Counted from the first letter of the stretch, positions 16,892-25,407 are shown. The stretch is 64,000 nt of DNA from Bacteroidota bacterium (GCA_023417935.1 JAEZDY010000026.1:18402-82401), one strand, 5' to 3'. A program made the numbers and translations. Notes: generated from the sequence alone by a model not told the origin.

Positions 16892-17626
16892 ATGCCAGAG
16901 GGACCATCCATCGTTATACTTAAGGAAGCCATTTTGCCTTTTGTTGGACAAAAGGTATTAAATGTTCGGGGAAATAGTAAAGCTGGTATTGAAAGAATTA
17001 ATGGAACAGTAATCACCAAAATTAGAAGTTTTGGCAAACAACTTCTTATAACTCTCGATTCAGACATTACAATTAGAATTCATTTTATGCTGTATGGATC
17101 ATATTCCATCAATGAACGAAAAGACCGTATAGAGCGATTGGGTCTTGATATGGAAATGGGTGAAATAAATTTTTATGCTTGTTCTGTCAGATTCCTGGAA
17201 GGAGATATTTCTAAAATGTATGATTGGAAGGCAGATGTAATGAACGATAAGTGGAGTGCTGCAGCCGTAAGAAAGAAACTTCAAAATCTAAAGGATGAAT
17301 TGGCCTGTGATGCACTATTAAATCAGGATGTATTTGCGGGAGTAGGAAATATAATTAAGAATGAAGTGTTGTTCAGGCAAAAGATTCAGCCAGAGAGTTT
17401 AATAGGCAATATACCACAAAGGCGGCTTAATGCAATGATCAAAGATGCCAGAGATTACAGCTTTCAATTCAAGGAATGGAAGAAAGAATTTGTTTTAAGG
17501 AAGAACTGGCTAGTCCACACAAAGAAAGAATGCCCCAGATGTAAAATTCCAATAATCAGGAAACAGCACTTAGGGAAAACAAAAAGAAGGGCTTTCTATT
17601 GTGAAAAATGTCAAAAACTTTACTGA
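16892..17626 (+). CDS. Fpg/Nei-family DNA glycosylase (endonuclease VIII-like)
   Basis: A 244-residue bifunctional base-excision repair glycosylase/AP lyase that removes oxidised bases. After Met removal it starts PEGPS, giving catalytic Pro2 and Glu3; Lys in SFGKQLLI (about residue 52) is the conserved active-site lysine. The helix-two-turn-helix region reads DVFAGVGNIIKNEVLFRQ, and the C-terminal zinc finger has CPRC and CEKC with the KRRAF arginine finger between. The Nei-type N-terminus (PEGPS rather than PELPE) favours endonuclease VIII specificity over 8-oxoguanine, but that is inference. It converges on the minus-strand stress cluster with a 7-bp gap. Confidence 0.93.
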   Translation: MPEGPSIVILKEAILPFVGQKVLNVRGNSKAGIERINGTVITKIRSFGKQLLITLDSDITIRIHFMLYGSYSINERKDRIERLGLDMEMGEINFYACSVRFLEGDISKMYDWKADVMNDKWSAAAVRKKLQNLKDELACDALLNQDVFAGVGNIIKNEVLFRQKIQPESLIGNIPQRRLNAMIKDARDYSFQFKEWKKEFVLRKNWLVHTKKECPRCKIPIIRKQHLGKTKRRAFYCEKCQKLY

Positions 17627-17633
17627 TCAGTAC

Positions 17634-18134
17634 TTAGTATCCTGATGCTCTTGATTTTGTATCACTTGCTTCAGAATGCCTGTTTGTTTTAATACTGTCA
17701 ATAGAGTCAGGATTAGGAGTGGCTTTCAATTTATTCAATAACCCAACTATTAATTCCTTAATCCGGCTGGAGTTTTGAGAGATAATGGCGGTAATTATAT
17801 ACTTTATCAGGGAGCCTGACATGTTTGTGGCCTTATTGGATGTTTGGCTTTGATGCACATAATTCATTTTCTTTTCGTGATGCTTTCTTCTTCTGGTAGC
17901 AACTTTTTTATAGATAAAGGCTGTGGCTAATCCCGCGCCGGCTATTATCAGGGCTGTCTTCATTTTTGAAGAGTGCCTGATCTTGCTAATTCCAGCTAGT
18001 AATAAATTCTTAGGTTTCAACCTCTCCTTAACATCGGTAAACTCCTTTTTAAGGCGTTTCAGATCTTCCTTTTGCTTACTTTCTAACACTAAAATTGCTT
18101 CCTGGAGTTCAGCATTTGCATCCTTCTTCGCCAT
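17634..18134 (-). CDS. hypothetical protein with one central membrane segment
   Basis: A 166-residue protein without a recognised family. The first ~50 residues are charged and probably coiled coil (ELQEAILVLESKQKEDLKRL). One hydrophobic helix (about residues 60-75, TALIIAGAGLATAFIY) is followed by a Lys/Arg/His patch, then a second weakly hydrophobic stretch (about residues 107-135). It lies 6 bp after the holin-like gene in the same direction. Together with the YtxH gene this forms a small membrane-protein set common in Bacteroidota stress loci. Function unknown. Confidence 0.75.
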   Translation of the reverse strand: MAKKDANAELQEAILVLESKQKEDLKRLKKEFTDVKERLKPKNLLLAGISKIRHSSKMKTALIIAGAGLATAFIYKKVATRRRKHHEKKMNYVHQSQTSNKATNMSGSLIKYIITAIISQNSSRIKELIVGLLNKLKATPNPDSIDSIKTNRHSEASDTKSRASGY

Positions 18135-18140
18135 ACCGGG

Positions 18141-18494
18141 TTACTTTAAAAATTTAGTCACAATTGAATTAGTAATAGGAGCTTTGATAATTTGTTTCTT
18201 GAAAAGGATTAATACAATGATCAAAAGAACATAGAAGCCTGCAACGACAAAGAAACCTAAATATACTTTACCCATTAAATCGCCAAGCCAAAATGCAACT
18301 GCCAGGTTAAGAATAATTAGAAAGAAAAAAGCAAAAAGTGATAACATCACTCCGAACACTATATTCGAAACTATTTTTGCTAGTTTATCAACTGCCTTTA
18401 ACTTTATCAGGTCAATCGTGGTCTTACTGTAATTTTCAATTTTTTCCAGTAAGACCCCGAAAAACGTTGTGTTCTCTTCCATGTTCTTTTGCAT
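18141..18494 (-). CDS. DUF1469 / phage-holin superfamily III-like membrane protein
   Basis: A 117-residue protein with two long hydrophobic hairpins (about residues 45-72 and 78-100), an amphipathic N-terminus with EKIENYSKTTIDLIKLKAVDKLAKI, and a basic C-terminus. This fits the DUF1469/YqjE group (holin superfamily III-like), usually found beside YtxH and DUF883-type proteins and linked to stress rather than phage lysis. It is 9 bp from the YtxH gene and 6 bp from the following hypothetical gene, so the three are an operon. Confidence 0.78.
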   Translation of the reverse strand: MQKNMEENTTFFGVLLEKIENYSKTTIDLIKLKAVDKLAKIVSNIVFGVMLSLFAFFFLIILNLAVAFWLGDLMGKVYLGFFVVAGFYVLLIIVLILFKKQIIKAPITNSIVTKFLK

Positions 18495-18503
18495 TACTGT
18501 TTA

Positions 18504-18809
18504 TTATCCTCTTGGAGGCTGTTGGTTCATTGGTTTGTTGATATCGCTTTTAATGTCTTCTGCTTTATTCATTCCTTTGTGAGCCAGATTTTCAGCTTCT
18601 GTCTTTACAGAATCGAATTTATCTAACATACTTTCAACAAAGTCATTGAATTTATGCTTAAGTCCATCAGCGTATTCATTGCTTCTATCGGTTATTTTTC
18701 TGCGTGTTTCACTCCCTTTGTCAGGAGCTAACAATACACCTATTACCGCTCCGGCTGCAACACCAACCGCAATGCTTAAAATCATTTTTCCTGCGTTCAT
18801 GGTTTTCAA
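18504..18809 (-). CDS. YtxH-domain general stress protein
   Basis: A 101-residue YtxH-domain protein: a glycine-rich hydrophobic N-terminus MILSIAVGVAAGAVIGVLLAP followed by DKGSETRRKI, the classic YtxH signature. The rest is an amphipathic helix with KFNDFVESMLDKFDSVKTEAENLAHKG. YtxH proteins are small membrane-anchored stress proteins of unknown mechanism. It heads the three-gene unit down to 17634. The short DUF5670-like gene lies 25 bp upstream and may be co-transcribed. Confidence 0.85.
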   Translation of the reverse strand: MKTMNAGKMILSIAVGVAAGAVIGVLLAPDKGSETRRKITDRSNEYADGLKHKFNDFVESMLDKFDSVKTEAENLAHKGMNKAEDIKSDINKPMNQQPPRG

Positions 18810-18834
18810 GTTTAAAGTTTATTAATTTTCTATT

Positions 18835-18990
18835 TTAAAGGGTTCTTCGCCCTGAGATAATCTGTATTAAAATTGCAATAACTGCTATAACTAAAAGGAT
18901 GTGAATCAATGATCCGGCACTATATACAAAAAAGCCAAGAATCCATCCTATGATTAACACAACCGCTATAATGTATAAAATGTTTCCCAT
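18835..18990 (-). CDS. lmo0937/DUF5670-like small membrane protein
   Basis: A 51-residue gene. It encodes MGNILYIIAVVLIIGWILGF, then a second hydrophobic stretch IHILLVIAVIAILIQII and ends SGRRTL. Two membrane helices with the internal FFVYSAGSLIH turn and the basic C-terminus match the lmo0937/DUF5670 family, common beside CsbD, YtxH and DUF892 stress genes. Start (ATG at 18990) and stop (TAA at 18835) are clear. Function is unknown. Confidence 0.8.
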   Translation of the reverse strand: MGNILYIIAVVLIIGWILGFFVYSAGSLIHILLVIAVIAILIQIISGRRTL

Positions 18991-19058
18991 ATTTTCATAT
19001 TTATTGATTATAAAAGTTACAGAGGAGCAGTGTTTTTAGCACGCCCCTCTGCAACAAG

Positions 19059-19358
19059 TTAGTAGATAGCATCAAATTCATCATTAATGTTGTCATAATA
19101 ACCGCTATCGAACGATATATTCTCATCATGCTCATCAAAATCAGAATCATCTTCCAATTGAGTGTCAAAATCATCTGACTCTAAAAATGAATCGTCCTCA
19201 TCATCCTTTAGGTTATTTAGTGGACCTTCCATGAGTTCTTTCTCAAGAAGGTTTTTTGCTTCCTCTTCAAATAAAATCATGGCAGAATCCACCAAGCGAC
19301 TGTCGATATTTAACCGACCATCGATATCAATCGATAGATTACCTGGTTTTCTCTCCAT
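19059..19358 (-). CDS. hypothetical acidic protein
   Basis: A 99-residue soluble protein with no recognised family. The first ~50 residues look foldable (LSIDIDGRLNIDSRLVDSAMILFEEEAKNLL). The last ~50 are dominated by Asp, Glu and Ser with several Tyr at the end and are probably disordered. It sits in the stress cluster between the DUF5670-like gene and a 34-residue gene. No signal peptide or cysteine is present. It looks real because of its size and consistent strand, but its role cannot be inferred. Confidence 0.65.
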   Translation of the reverse strand: MERKPGNLSIDIDGRLNIDSRLVDSAMILFEEEAKNLLEKELMEGPLNNLKDDEDDSFLESDDFDTQLEDDSDFDEHDENISFDSGYYDNINDEFDAIY

Positions 19359-19382
19359 ATTTTGAATCTGATGATTTATATA

Positions 19383-19487
19383 TTATTCGTTAGTTTTCTG
19401 ACGATTGCCACCACGGTTTCCACCTGATGTTTTTCCAGCATCATCTTTACGAGTGCTTCCGCCTTTTTTTTCATTTGCGTTTTTCAT
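19383..19487 (-). CDS. 34-residue glycine/lysine-rich small protein
   Basis: A short gene, ATG at 19487 to TAA at 19383. It encodes MKNANEKKGGSTRKDDAGKT and continues with GGNRGGNRQ before ending KTNE. It is very hydrophilic, basic and surely disordered, recalling KGG-type stress-induced peptides, though no full KGG repeat is present. A purine-rich stretch (CTGAAAAC) precedes the start. It lies 24 bp upstream of the acidic 99-residue gene in the same direction. Coding is likely but not proven. Confidence 0.5.
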   Translation of the reverse strand: MKNANEKKGGSTRKDDAGKTSGGNRGGNRQKTNE

Positions 19488-19581
19488 TGTTTTCAGTTTT
19501 TGAGTTATTAAATTAGTGAATTGGAATTAAAGATTATTTTGGTTTGTAATTATTAGCTTTATGGTCAGTAATCATTAGCTT

Positions 19582-20118
19582 TTACTCATCACCTTCCATC
19601 GCTTCAAAATTGATTGATGACTCAGCAATTTCTGTAAGTAGTGAATCGGTTTCTTTTTCTTCATCGAGTGTTTCTTCAAGCAGATCATATACGTCCATTT
19701 TATCCAGGGTATGGGCAAATGAACTTAACGTACCATAAGATGCTATTTCATAATGCTCAATTTTCTGAGCTGATGCAATAATTGCTGCATCGCGCACCAT
19801 ACCGGCATCTATGTCTTTCATCTTTTCTTCGGCTTCTTTAATCAATCCTTCCATGGCTTCGCATTTTTCAGCCTTTGCCGGTATGCCAATTGCTTTAAAT
19901 ACTTTCTCCAACCTTTGAATTTGCCCTTCAGTTTGCTTAACGTGATTTTCAAGTGCTGCTATTAGTTCTTCTGAGGTGGCGTTTTTTATCATTTTTGGTG
20001 TGGATTTCAAAACAGCTTTTTCTGCCCAGTATATATCTTTTAACTCGGCCTCAAATAAATCCTGTAATCCTTGAGTTGACTCCGATTGTTTCTTGTTGTT
20101 TTTTTCTGATGCTTTCAT
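19582..20118 (-). CDS. DUF892 (YciE/YciF-type) ferritin-like protein
   Basis: A 178-residue helical protein of the DUF892 family (YciE/YciF), ferritin-like four-helix bundles induced by osmotic and other stresses. The family opening LQDLFEAELKDIYWAEKAVL is at residues about 18-37. Likely metal-site residues Glu and His occur as ENHVKQTEGQ and SAQKIEHYEIASYGTL, and the last helix has LLEETLDEEKETDSLLTEIA. The metal cargo and any ferroxidase activity are not proven for the family. It stands alone between two gaps inside the stress region. Confidence 0.9.
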   Translation of the reverse strand: MKASEKNNKKQSESTQGLQDLFEAELKDIYWAEKAVLKSTPKMIKNATSEELIAALENHVKQTEGQIQRLEKVFKAIGIPAKAEKCEAMEGLIKEAEEKMKDIDAGMVRDAAIIASAQKIEHYEIASYGTLSSFAHTLDKMDVYDLLEETLDEEKETDSLLTEIAESSINFEAMEGDE

Positions 20119-20289
20119 ATTTTATATTTGTTTTATGGTTCGTTATTCAACCCGATATCGATCTTAAAGTAAGTAGTTATCGCTGAATGCAAAGATGTTA
20201 ATACATCATCCTGAATGTGTTACATAATTTCGATTTATGTTTTCATTTTCTCACTGAAATGTGATTTTCAGCGCTTTAGCTAAATATTT

Positions 20290-21153
20290 TTATCCATTTA
20301 TGATTTCACCACCGTTTGGGTGCAGTACCTGACCTGTTATATAAGTTGAATCATCGCTGGCCAAAAAAAGATAACTTGGGGCCACCTCAACTGGTTCGCC
20401 CGCCCTCTTCAAAGGGGCATCACTTCCATGCATGGCTACCTTTTTTTGATCAAAACTAGCGGGAATCAACGGAGTCCATATTGGGCCTGGTGCCACGGCA
20501 TTTACACGTATTTTCTTTTCTACTAAATTCAAAGCAAGGCTCCGTGTAAAAGATACTATGGCACCTTTAGTTGCTGAGTAGTCAATCAGATCTTTACTGC
20601 CTCTGTAAGCGGTTACTGATGTGCTGTTGATAATGGTATTTCCTGCAACCATGTGAGGCAAACACTCCTTAGTTATCCAGAAATATGAATAGAAATTAGT
20701 CTCAAAGGTTTTCGTAAGTTGTTCGGTTGATATATCTTCAAGCTTCTCAGCCTGATAGTGTATTGCTGCGTTATTTACCAGTATGTCAATATGACCAAAT
20801 TGATCTAACACCTGCTTTACCAGTTTTTTACAGTCACTCTCTTTGCTGATGTCGCCGGGCAATATCAAACATTTTCTACCATATCTTTCAACTTCCTCAC
20901 GCGTCTTTTCAGCATCACTATGTTCGTTCAGATATCCAATTGCTATATCAGCACCTTCTTTAGCGAACAAGATTGCAACAGCTCTTCCAATGCCGCTGTC
21001 ACCACCAGTAATTAATGCTACTTTATTTTTAAGTTTGCCCGAACCTTTAACTTTGGGGTTATCATAAACTGGTTCAGGTGTCATTTCCGATTCTATTCCT
21101 GGGCGTTCTTGTTCCTGCGGTTTCCTGATTTCTTTTTTCTCACCTTTTTTCAT
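20290..21153 (-). CDS. SDR-family NAD(P)-dependent oxidoreductase (general stress protein 39/YghA type)
   Basis: A 287-residue short-chain dehydrogenase with a ~40-residue Lys/Glu/Pro-rich N-terminal extension, as in the YghA/GsiB-type stress SDRs. The cofactor motif TGGDSGIGRA is at residues about 49-58, NNAA near 127, the catalytic Ser in NSTSVTAY, and the catalytic pair YSATK. The C-terminus YITGQVLHPNGGEIING is complete. The substrate is unknown; the family acts on sugars or small alcohols. The long upstream region with palindromes (21390-21424) is its probable control region. Confidence 0.9.
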   Translation of the reverse strand: MKKGEKKEIRKPQEQERPGIESEMTPEPVYDNPKVKGSGKLKNKVALITGGDSGIGRAVAILFAKEGADIAIGYLNEHSDAEKTREEVERYGRKCLILPGDISKESDCKKLVKQVLDQFGHIDILVNNAAIHYQAEKLEDISTEQLTKTFETNFYSYFWITKECLPHMVAGNTIINSTSVTAYRGSKDLIDYSATKGAIVSFTRSLALNLVEKKIRVNAVAPGPIWTPLIPASFDQKKVAMHGSDAPLKRAGEPVEVAPSYLFLASDDSTYITGQVLHPNGGEIING

Positions 21154-21538
21154 AGTATAGCTCTCACTTCAGTTATAACCTGAAATCGGTTACTATAAAA
21201 ACTAACAAAACTGAAATGTTTTGCACTAAAAATAATCTTACATAATTTACAGTAAACGTTTCATAATCTTTTAGTAAGGTAAATTTTTGATCGTATTAAT
21301 AACTTGATGACAACAGGTAGTAGGTTTGTTGATTAATTCATGATTGGTTTTATATAACCTTGTAGCAACCTTATTGCAACATTATTGCAACAATGTATAA
21401 ACAATATACATTGTACAATGTATAGATATAGGTTATACTATGTAGTTATATGGGGGAATTAAATGAATCTACAATTGATAAGACATCGTACAAGATTTTT
21501 CCCGCATGTGCGGGAGTCAACAATGCCCAATATTTGTA
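21154..21538. other. 385-bp non-coding region with palindromic sites
   Basis: No coding frame was found here. The region lies between the start of the SDR gene and the end of a histidine kinase gene, both on the minus strand, so it should hold the SDR promoter and the kinase transcript's end. It is very AT-rich. It contains three approximate direct copies of TATTGCAAC, three copies of ACAATGTATA in alternating orientation, and a small GC hairpin CCCGC-ATGT-GCGGG near 21501-21514. Confidence 0.7.
21390..21424. repeat. palindromic candidate operator (ACAATGTATA sites)
   Basis: ACAATGTATA at 21390-21399 faces its inverse TATACATTGT at 21405-21414 across a 5-nt spacer. The inverse copy abuts a third copy at 21415-21424, so 21405-21424 is a perfect 20-bp palindrome. 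It is placed about 240-270 bp upstream of the SDR start. The layout looks like a dimer binding site; no regulator can be named. Confidence 0.5.
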
Positions 21539-23323
21539 TTATATAAGATTGGTAGGAAGGTAGATAGTAAACTTAGCACCCTTGTTAGGTTCTGACCAAG
21601 CCTCAATAGTGCCAAAATGATTTTCTACAATTTTTTTGCATATTGCTAAACCAATACCACTGCCTGGGTAATGCTTTTTGTCATGCAATCTGAACAATAA
21701 CTGGAAGATTTTTTCTGTATATTGTGTTTCAAATCCAATACCATTATCACTGAATGTAATCTTGTAGAAGGTATCAGCCAATAAATCCTCCCTTGATGCT
21801 AAGGTTTCACTGTCAACTATCTCGGAGTTGATAGTGATTTTAAGCTTAACATCTTCCCTGGCAAATTTCAATGAATTACTGATAAGGTTGATGAAAAGTT
21901 GCTGAAGCTGATAGGGAATAGCATTCAAAACCGGAAGATCGTCAGATACAATTTCCGGATCTTTCTCCTCTATTTGTATTGCAAGTTCTTCCTTAGCATT
22001 ATCTAATATATTGTTAAGGTTGGTAGGCTCAAATTTTTTATTACCTGCATTTGTTCTTGAAAACATTAAAAGATCATTGATAAGTATCTGCATATGGGCA
22101 GCAGCGGCATGGATTCTCTTGAAGTATTCCTTCCCTTGCTTTGAAAAATTAGGTTGTTCAACCTCATTCAATCTGGAAATGAACATCTGTATTTTTCGCA
22201 GAGGAGCCTGAAGGTCATGACTTGCAACATAATTAAATGATGCCAGATCAGCATTAAACATCTCAAGTTTTTTGTTTTTTATTTCAAGCTCTTTATTACC
22301 GATTACCAGCTCAGTAATATCCATATTAATTCCTATTAGATTTCGTAGGTTGTTATTATCAATTATTATCCTGCCTATTGATTTGATGTATTTTAGTTTG
22401 TTTTCTTTGGTGTAAATGCGGTATGAAAGTGTGAAAGGTTGATAATGCCTGAACGCATTTCTGAAAACATTTATAACGTCCTGCCTGTCGGAGGGATGTA
22501 CCATTTGCAGGAAAACATGAAGGTTTAATTTTTTTTCACGTGGAGCAAAACCTAAAAGGGCATAAAAGTTATCTGAAAAAGTGCTTATATTGTCCTTAAA
22601 ATTATGACGCCAATTGCCCAATCCAGCCAGTTCTTCTGCCTCAGAAAAAGAATGATTTGTGATAGTCAACTCGTCATTCATACTTATTAACTTTTTACGT
22701 TCCTGATTTAACTTAATATAGAGGAATGTAAAAATCGTCAGCGTGATGACAACTATAGCAAAGTAAATAAATGGTGTACTGATAATTGACTCGATATGCT
22801 TTTTTTCTAATGACCTTAATTTCTCATCCTGATAAGAAATCATCTCTTCCATTTTTGGAATAGAAGATTCAAATAATTTATTTTTATTAACTCTCATACT
22901 GACAGATGCAGTATCCTGATCATTAGGCTTTCCAATTGTGCTGATCAACAATTCAAGACGTGAATTAACCGATTGCTCTAATAATTTGAGGTTCCTCAAC
23001 TGATTTGCATCATTCGACAGCAGAGAATTGAGTCGTGTGAAGCACAAAGCAATAACTTCCTTACTATTCAGAATGGGTAGCAGAAATGAGGAATCTTTAG
23101 TCAGAATGAAACCATGTTGTGCAATTTCAACACACTTAAGTTGTGAATTCAGCCTTTCAAGCTCAATTTCAACATTAGTAGCATGCATTAATTTATTGGA
23201 CGACGAAAGGCTATCACTTATCTGCTCATAAGTTATACCGTATAGTAGAATCAGGAATATGAGTGACAGTACCGCAACAATTGTAACTAGAATTACTCTT
23301 AGTTGTGGTGCGGGAATTTTCAT
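21539..23323 (-). CDS. membrane-bound CHASE3/PAS sensor histidine kinase
   Basis: A kinase of about 594 residues. Two helices (about residues 10-30 and 185-206) bracket a periplasmic helical sensor of CHASE3 type (IAQHGFILTKDSSFL). A PAS domain follows (about 230-340), then HisKA with His370 (in YVASHDLQAPLRKIQ; numbering counts a possible GTG start 3 bp upstream) and an ATPase domain with NLISNSLKFA, DNGIGF and GSGIGL. The architecture resembles cyanobacterial-phytochrome-like kinases that work with small CheY-type partners. The next gene upstream, 10 bp away, encodes exactly such a receiver, so they are probably a two-component pair. GTG-ATG gives two start choices; the ATG is used here. 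Confidence 0.92.
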   Translation of the reverse strand: MKIPAPQLRVILVTIVAVLSLIFLILLYGITYEQISDSLSSSNKLMHATNVEIELERLNSQLKCVEIAQHGFILTKDSSFLLPILNSKEVIALCFTRLNSLLSNDANQLRNLKLLEQSVNSRLELLISTIGKPNDQDTASVSMRVNKNKLFESSIPKMEEMISYQDEKLRSLEKKHIESIISTPFIYFAIVVITLTIFTFLYIKLNQERKKLISMNDELTITNHSFSEAEELAGLGNWRHNFKDNISTFSDNFYALLGFAPREKKLNLHVFLQMVHPSDRQDVINVFRNAFRHYQPFTLSYRIYTKENKLKYIKSIGRIIIDNNNLRNLIGINMDITELVIGNKELEIKNKKLEMFNADLASFNYVASHDLQAPLRKIQMFISRLNEVEQPNFSKQGKEYFKRIHAAAAHMQILINDLLMFSRTNAGNKKFEPTNLNNILDNAKEELAIQIEEKDPEIVSDDLPVLNAIPYQLQQLFINLISNSLKFAREDVKLKITINSEIVDSETLASREDLLADTFYKITFSDNGIGFETQYTEKIFQLLFRLHDKKHYPGSGIGLAICKKIVENHFGTIEAWSEPNKGAKFTIYLPTNLI

Positions 23324-23333
23324 CACTTAAAAT

Positions 23334-23780
23334 CTAGATACTCAGTACAAAATGTTCTTTATTAAGCCCGGAAGTGTGGTATTGCCAGTTTATAGAGAGC
23401 ACTTCAGATATTACTTTCTGCAATACCTTAAAATCATTTGGTTTTCTGATATAGATGTTTGCACCCTTAACAAATGTTTCTTCAATGTCATTGTCCGATG
23501 CTGAAGTGGAATAAATAGCAATGGTCATGTCATTGTACTCTTTATTGGACCTTATTTCTTCAAGGCACTCGATACCCCCTTTTCTAGGCATGTTCAAATC
23601 AAGGAACACAACATGTGGTTTCCCATTCTCCGAATTATTCAGATACTCCATCAATTCAACACCATCATTTACCATGGTGAGATCAGTTTTGATCTTAACC
23701 TTATCTATAGCTTCCTTGAAAAAGAAACGATCATCTTCATCATCTTCAGCTAATATGATATTCAGAGGTTTATTGGCCAT
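23334..23780 (-). CDS. CheY-like response regulator (Rcp1 type)
   Basis: A 148-residue single-domain receiver. The acidic pocket is AEDDEDD (residues 11-17), the phospho-acceptor Asp61 is in FLDLNMP, the switch Ser/Thr is in IYSTSA, and the conserved Lys is in IRKPND. There is no output domain, so it acts by protein contact or in a phosphorelay. Its Asp-Asp-Glu-rich start and length fit the Rcp1 group. It is 10 bp from the CHASE3/PAS kinase, its likely partner. Confidence 0.93.
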   Translation of the reverse strand: MANKPLNIILAEDDEDDRFFFKEAIDKVKIKTDLTMVNDGVELMEYLNNSENGKPHVVFLDLNMPRKGGIECLEEIRSNKEYNDMTIAIYSTSASDNDIEETFVKGANIYIRKPNDFKVLQKVISEVLSINWQYHTSGLNKEHFVLSI

Positions 23781-23866
23781 TTATAAATATTATTATTGTT
23801 AATAACACTTTAAGCAAGCAATCTCTAATCAAAGTGATATTAAAGAAACCTCGCTTGAGAAACTTC

Positions 23867-24481
23867 TTACTTGTTGGTATTTCCAGTAAGTGATGCTAAA
23901 TTAGGTATAATTTCCTTCTCCGTTACATTATCTATTTCACCTCGTCTCCGTTTTATTATTCTCTGGAATGCTGAAGGTGTTAAACCTGTTGTCTTCTTGA
24001 ATTGGTATGATAGATGGGCTACACTGCTGTAACTAAGCTTATACGAAATTTCTGTGAGAGTAAGATCACCTTCCATGATAAGTTGCTTTGCTCTCTCTAT
24101 CTTTTGCATGATAATATAGTTGCCAATGGAGGTGTATGTATTCTCTGCAAATAAATTATGCAAGTAACCATAACTTCTATTCACTTTCTCAGCAATATAT
24201 GAGGATATTTTGGAGGTGGGGAGTCCCTCTTCTTTATAGATCATCTCCCTGATTACATCTTTGGTTTTTTGAACTAGTGTGCTTTTTAAGTTGTCAACGA
24301 TATCAATGCCATAATGATTGAGAAAATTGTTTAGTTGAAGTAGTTGAGTTTCTGATATATCGTTTAGTATTTCAATCTCACCTAACCCCCCCAACTCAAA
24401 TTCAAGACCTAACTCGTTAAGCTTCTCTCTTATTAAAACATTGACTGCGTAATGAATATCATACTTGATATAAAGTTTCAT
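23867..24481 (-). CDS. AraC-family transcriptional regulator with HMA-like N-terminal domain
   Basis: A 204-residue regulator. The C-terminal ~95 residues carry the AraC double helix-turn-helix: IERAKQLIMEGDLTLTEISYKLSYSSVAHLSYQFKKTTGLTPSAFQR. The first ~70 residues (LYIKYDIHYAVNVLIREKLNELG) look like a small beta-alpha-beta domain resembling heavy-metal-associated folds but without a CxxC pair. It is not a sugar-binding cupin-type AraC. It could sense stress or a partner protein. It lies 86 bp upstream of the response regulator in the same orientation, which suggests but does not prove a shared circuit. Confidence 0.88.
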   Translation of the reverse strand: MKLYIKYDIHYAVNVLIREKLNELGLEFELGGLGEIEILNDISETQLLQLNNFLNHYGIDIVDNLKSTLVQKTKDVIREMIYKEEGLPTSKISSYIAEKVNRSYGYLHNLFAENTYTSIGNYIIMQKIERAKQLIMEGDLTLTEISYKLSYSSVAHLSYQFKKTTGLTPSAFQRIIKRRRGEIDNVTEKEIIPNLASLTGNTNK

Positions 24482-24645
24482 AATTCCTATGTGTTAAGCG
24501 TAACAAAAACAACAAAAAAATGCTTTTTGTTTTCGTTTTGTGAACCACAAAAATACAACAATATTTGCGCCAAATTGAAAATCAGGGGTTTATCTATAAA
24601 ATACCATGATGATATTTTTTTTGTCATCAAATATTACATTAAAAG

Positions 24646-25407
24646 TTACCTTGTAAACACCCATCTCTCGTTTGATGATTCATTAGCATTGTAGGAATAT
24701 CCTTCATAGTCAAACATCTTTAGCTCTTCAGGATCCGTTATTTCTTTATCAATAATAAACCTGGTCATTAATCCTCTGGCTTTCTTGCCATTGAAGCTAA
24801 TAAACTTATATTCCCCATTACTGAACTCCATAAAAAAGGGAGTTATGAGTTTGGTTCCTTTAATTGGTTTTAAGGCCTTGAAGTATTCAGCTGATGCCAG
24901 GTTAATCAATACTTTCGATTTCGCTTGTTTTAAATCACTCTTAACCTGGTTTGTTAGTTTCTCTCCCCAGAATGCATATAAGTTGTTGAAATTTTTCCCC
25001 TTCAAATTAACTCCCATTTCCAAGCGATATGGCATGATAACATCGGTAGGCTTTAGTAATCCGTATAGGCCCGACAAGATGCGAACATGTTTATCGGCAA
25101 ACTCAATTTGTTTATCATTCAACTCCCAGGCTTTAAGTCCCTCATAAACATCTCCCATAAAAGCAGCGATGCAAGGCTTAGCATCCTGTTCACTGAATGG
25201 CAATCGCCATTCTCTGTATCGCTGAGCATTAAGATCAGCTAGCTTAAAGCTAATATTCATCAGTTCCTTCAATTCATCAACTTTCGTCTTTTTCAATATA
25301 GATACTAATTTAGCCGAATGCTTGATAAAAAAAGGCTCACTTCCATATTTAATATGCGTTGGATTTTTGAAATCCAATGTTTTTGAAGGTGACAGTAGAA
25401 TGATCAT
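24646..25407 (-). CDS. yaaA: peroxide stress protein YaaA (DUF328)
   Basis: A YaaA/DUF328 protein of about 253 residues. In E. coli YaaA lowers free iron and protects DNA from hydrogen peroxide. Family marks seen: the N-terminus MIILLSPSKTLDF, the RILSGLYGLLKPTDVIMPYRLEMG block near the middle, and the C-terminal KARGLMTRFII segment. The ATG at 25407 gives the standard N-terminus; an upstream in-frame start would add 8 atypical residues. It follows mscL by about 40 bp in the same direction. Confidence 0.92.
   Translation of the reverse strand: MIILLSPSKTLDFKNPTHIKYGSEPFFIKHSAKLVSILKKTKVDELKELMNISFKLADLNAQRYREWRLPFSEQDAKPCIAAFMGDVYEGLKAWELNDKQIEFADKHVRILSGLYGLLKPTDVIMPYRLEMGVNLKGKNFNNLYAFWGEKLTNQVKSDLKQAKSKVLINLASAEYFKALKPIKGTKLITPFFMEFSNGEYKFISFNGKKARGLMTRFIIDKEITDPEELKMFDYEGYSYNANESSNERWVFTR

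Noticed and set aside
18141..18494. Phage holin and a prophage remnant
   Set aside because: The DUF1469 protein sits among YtxH-type stress genes, and no other phage gene is near.
21495..21521. Hairpin CCCGC-ATGT-GCGGG resembling a type I-E CRISPR repeat
   Set aside because: Single copy, no array and no cas genes nearby; the T run lies on the wrong side for a terminator as well.
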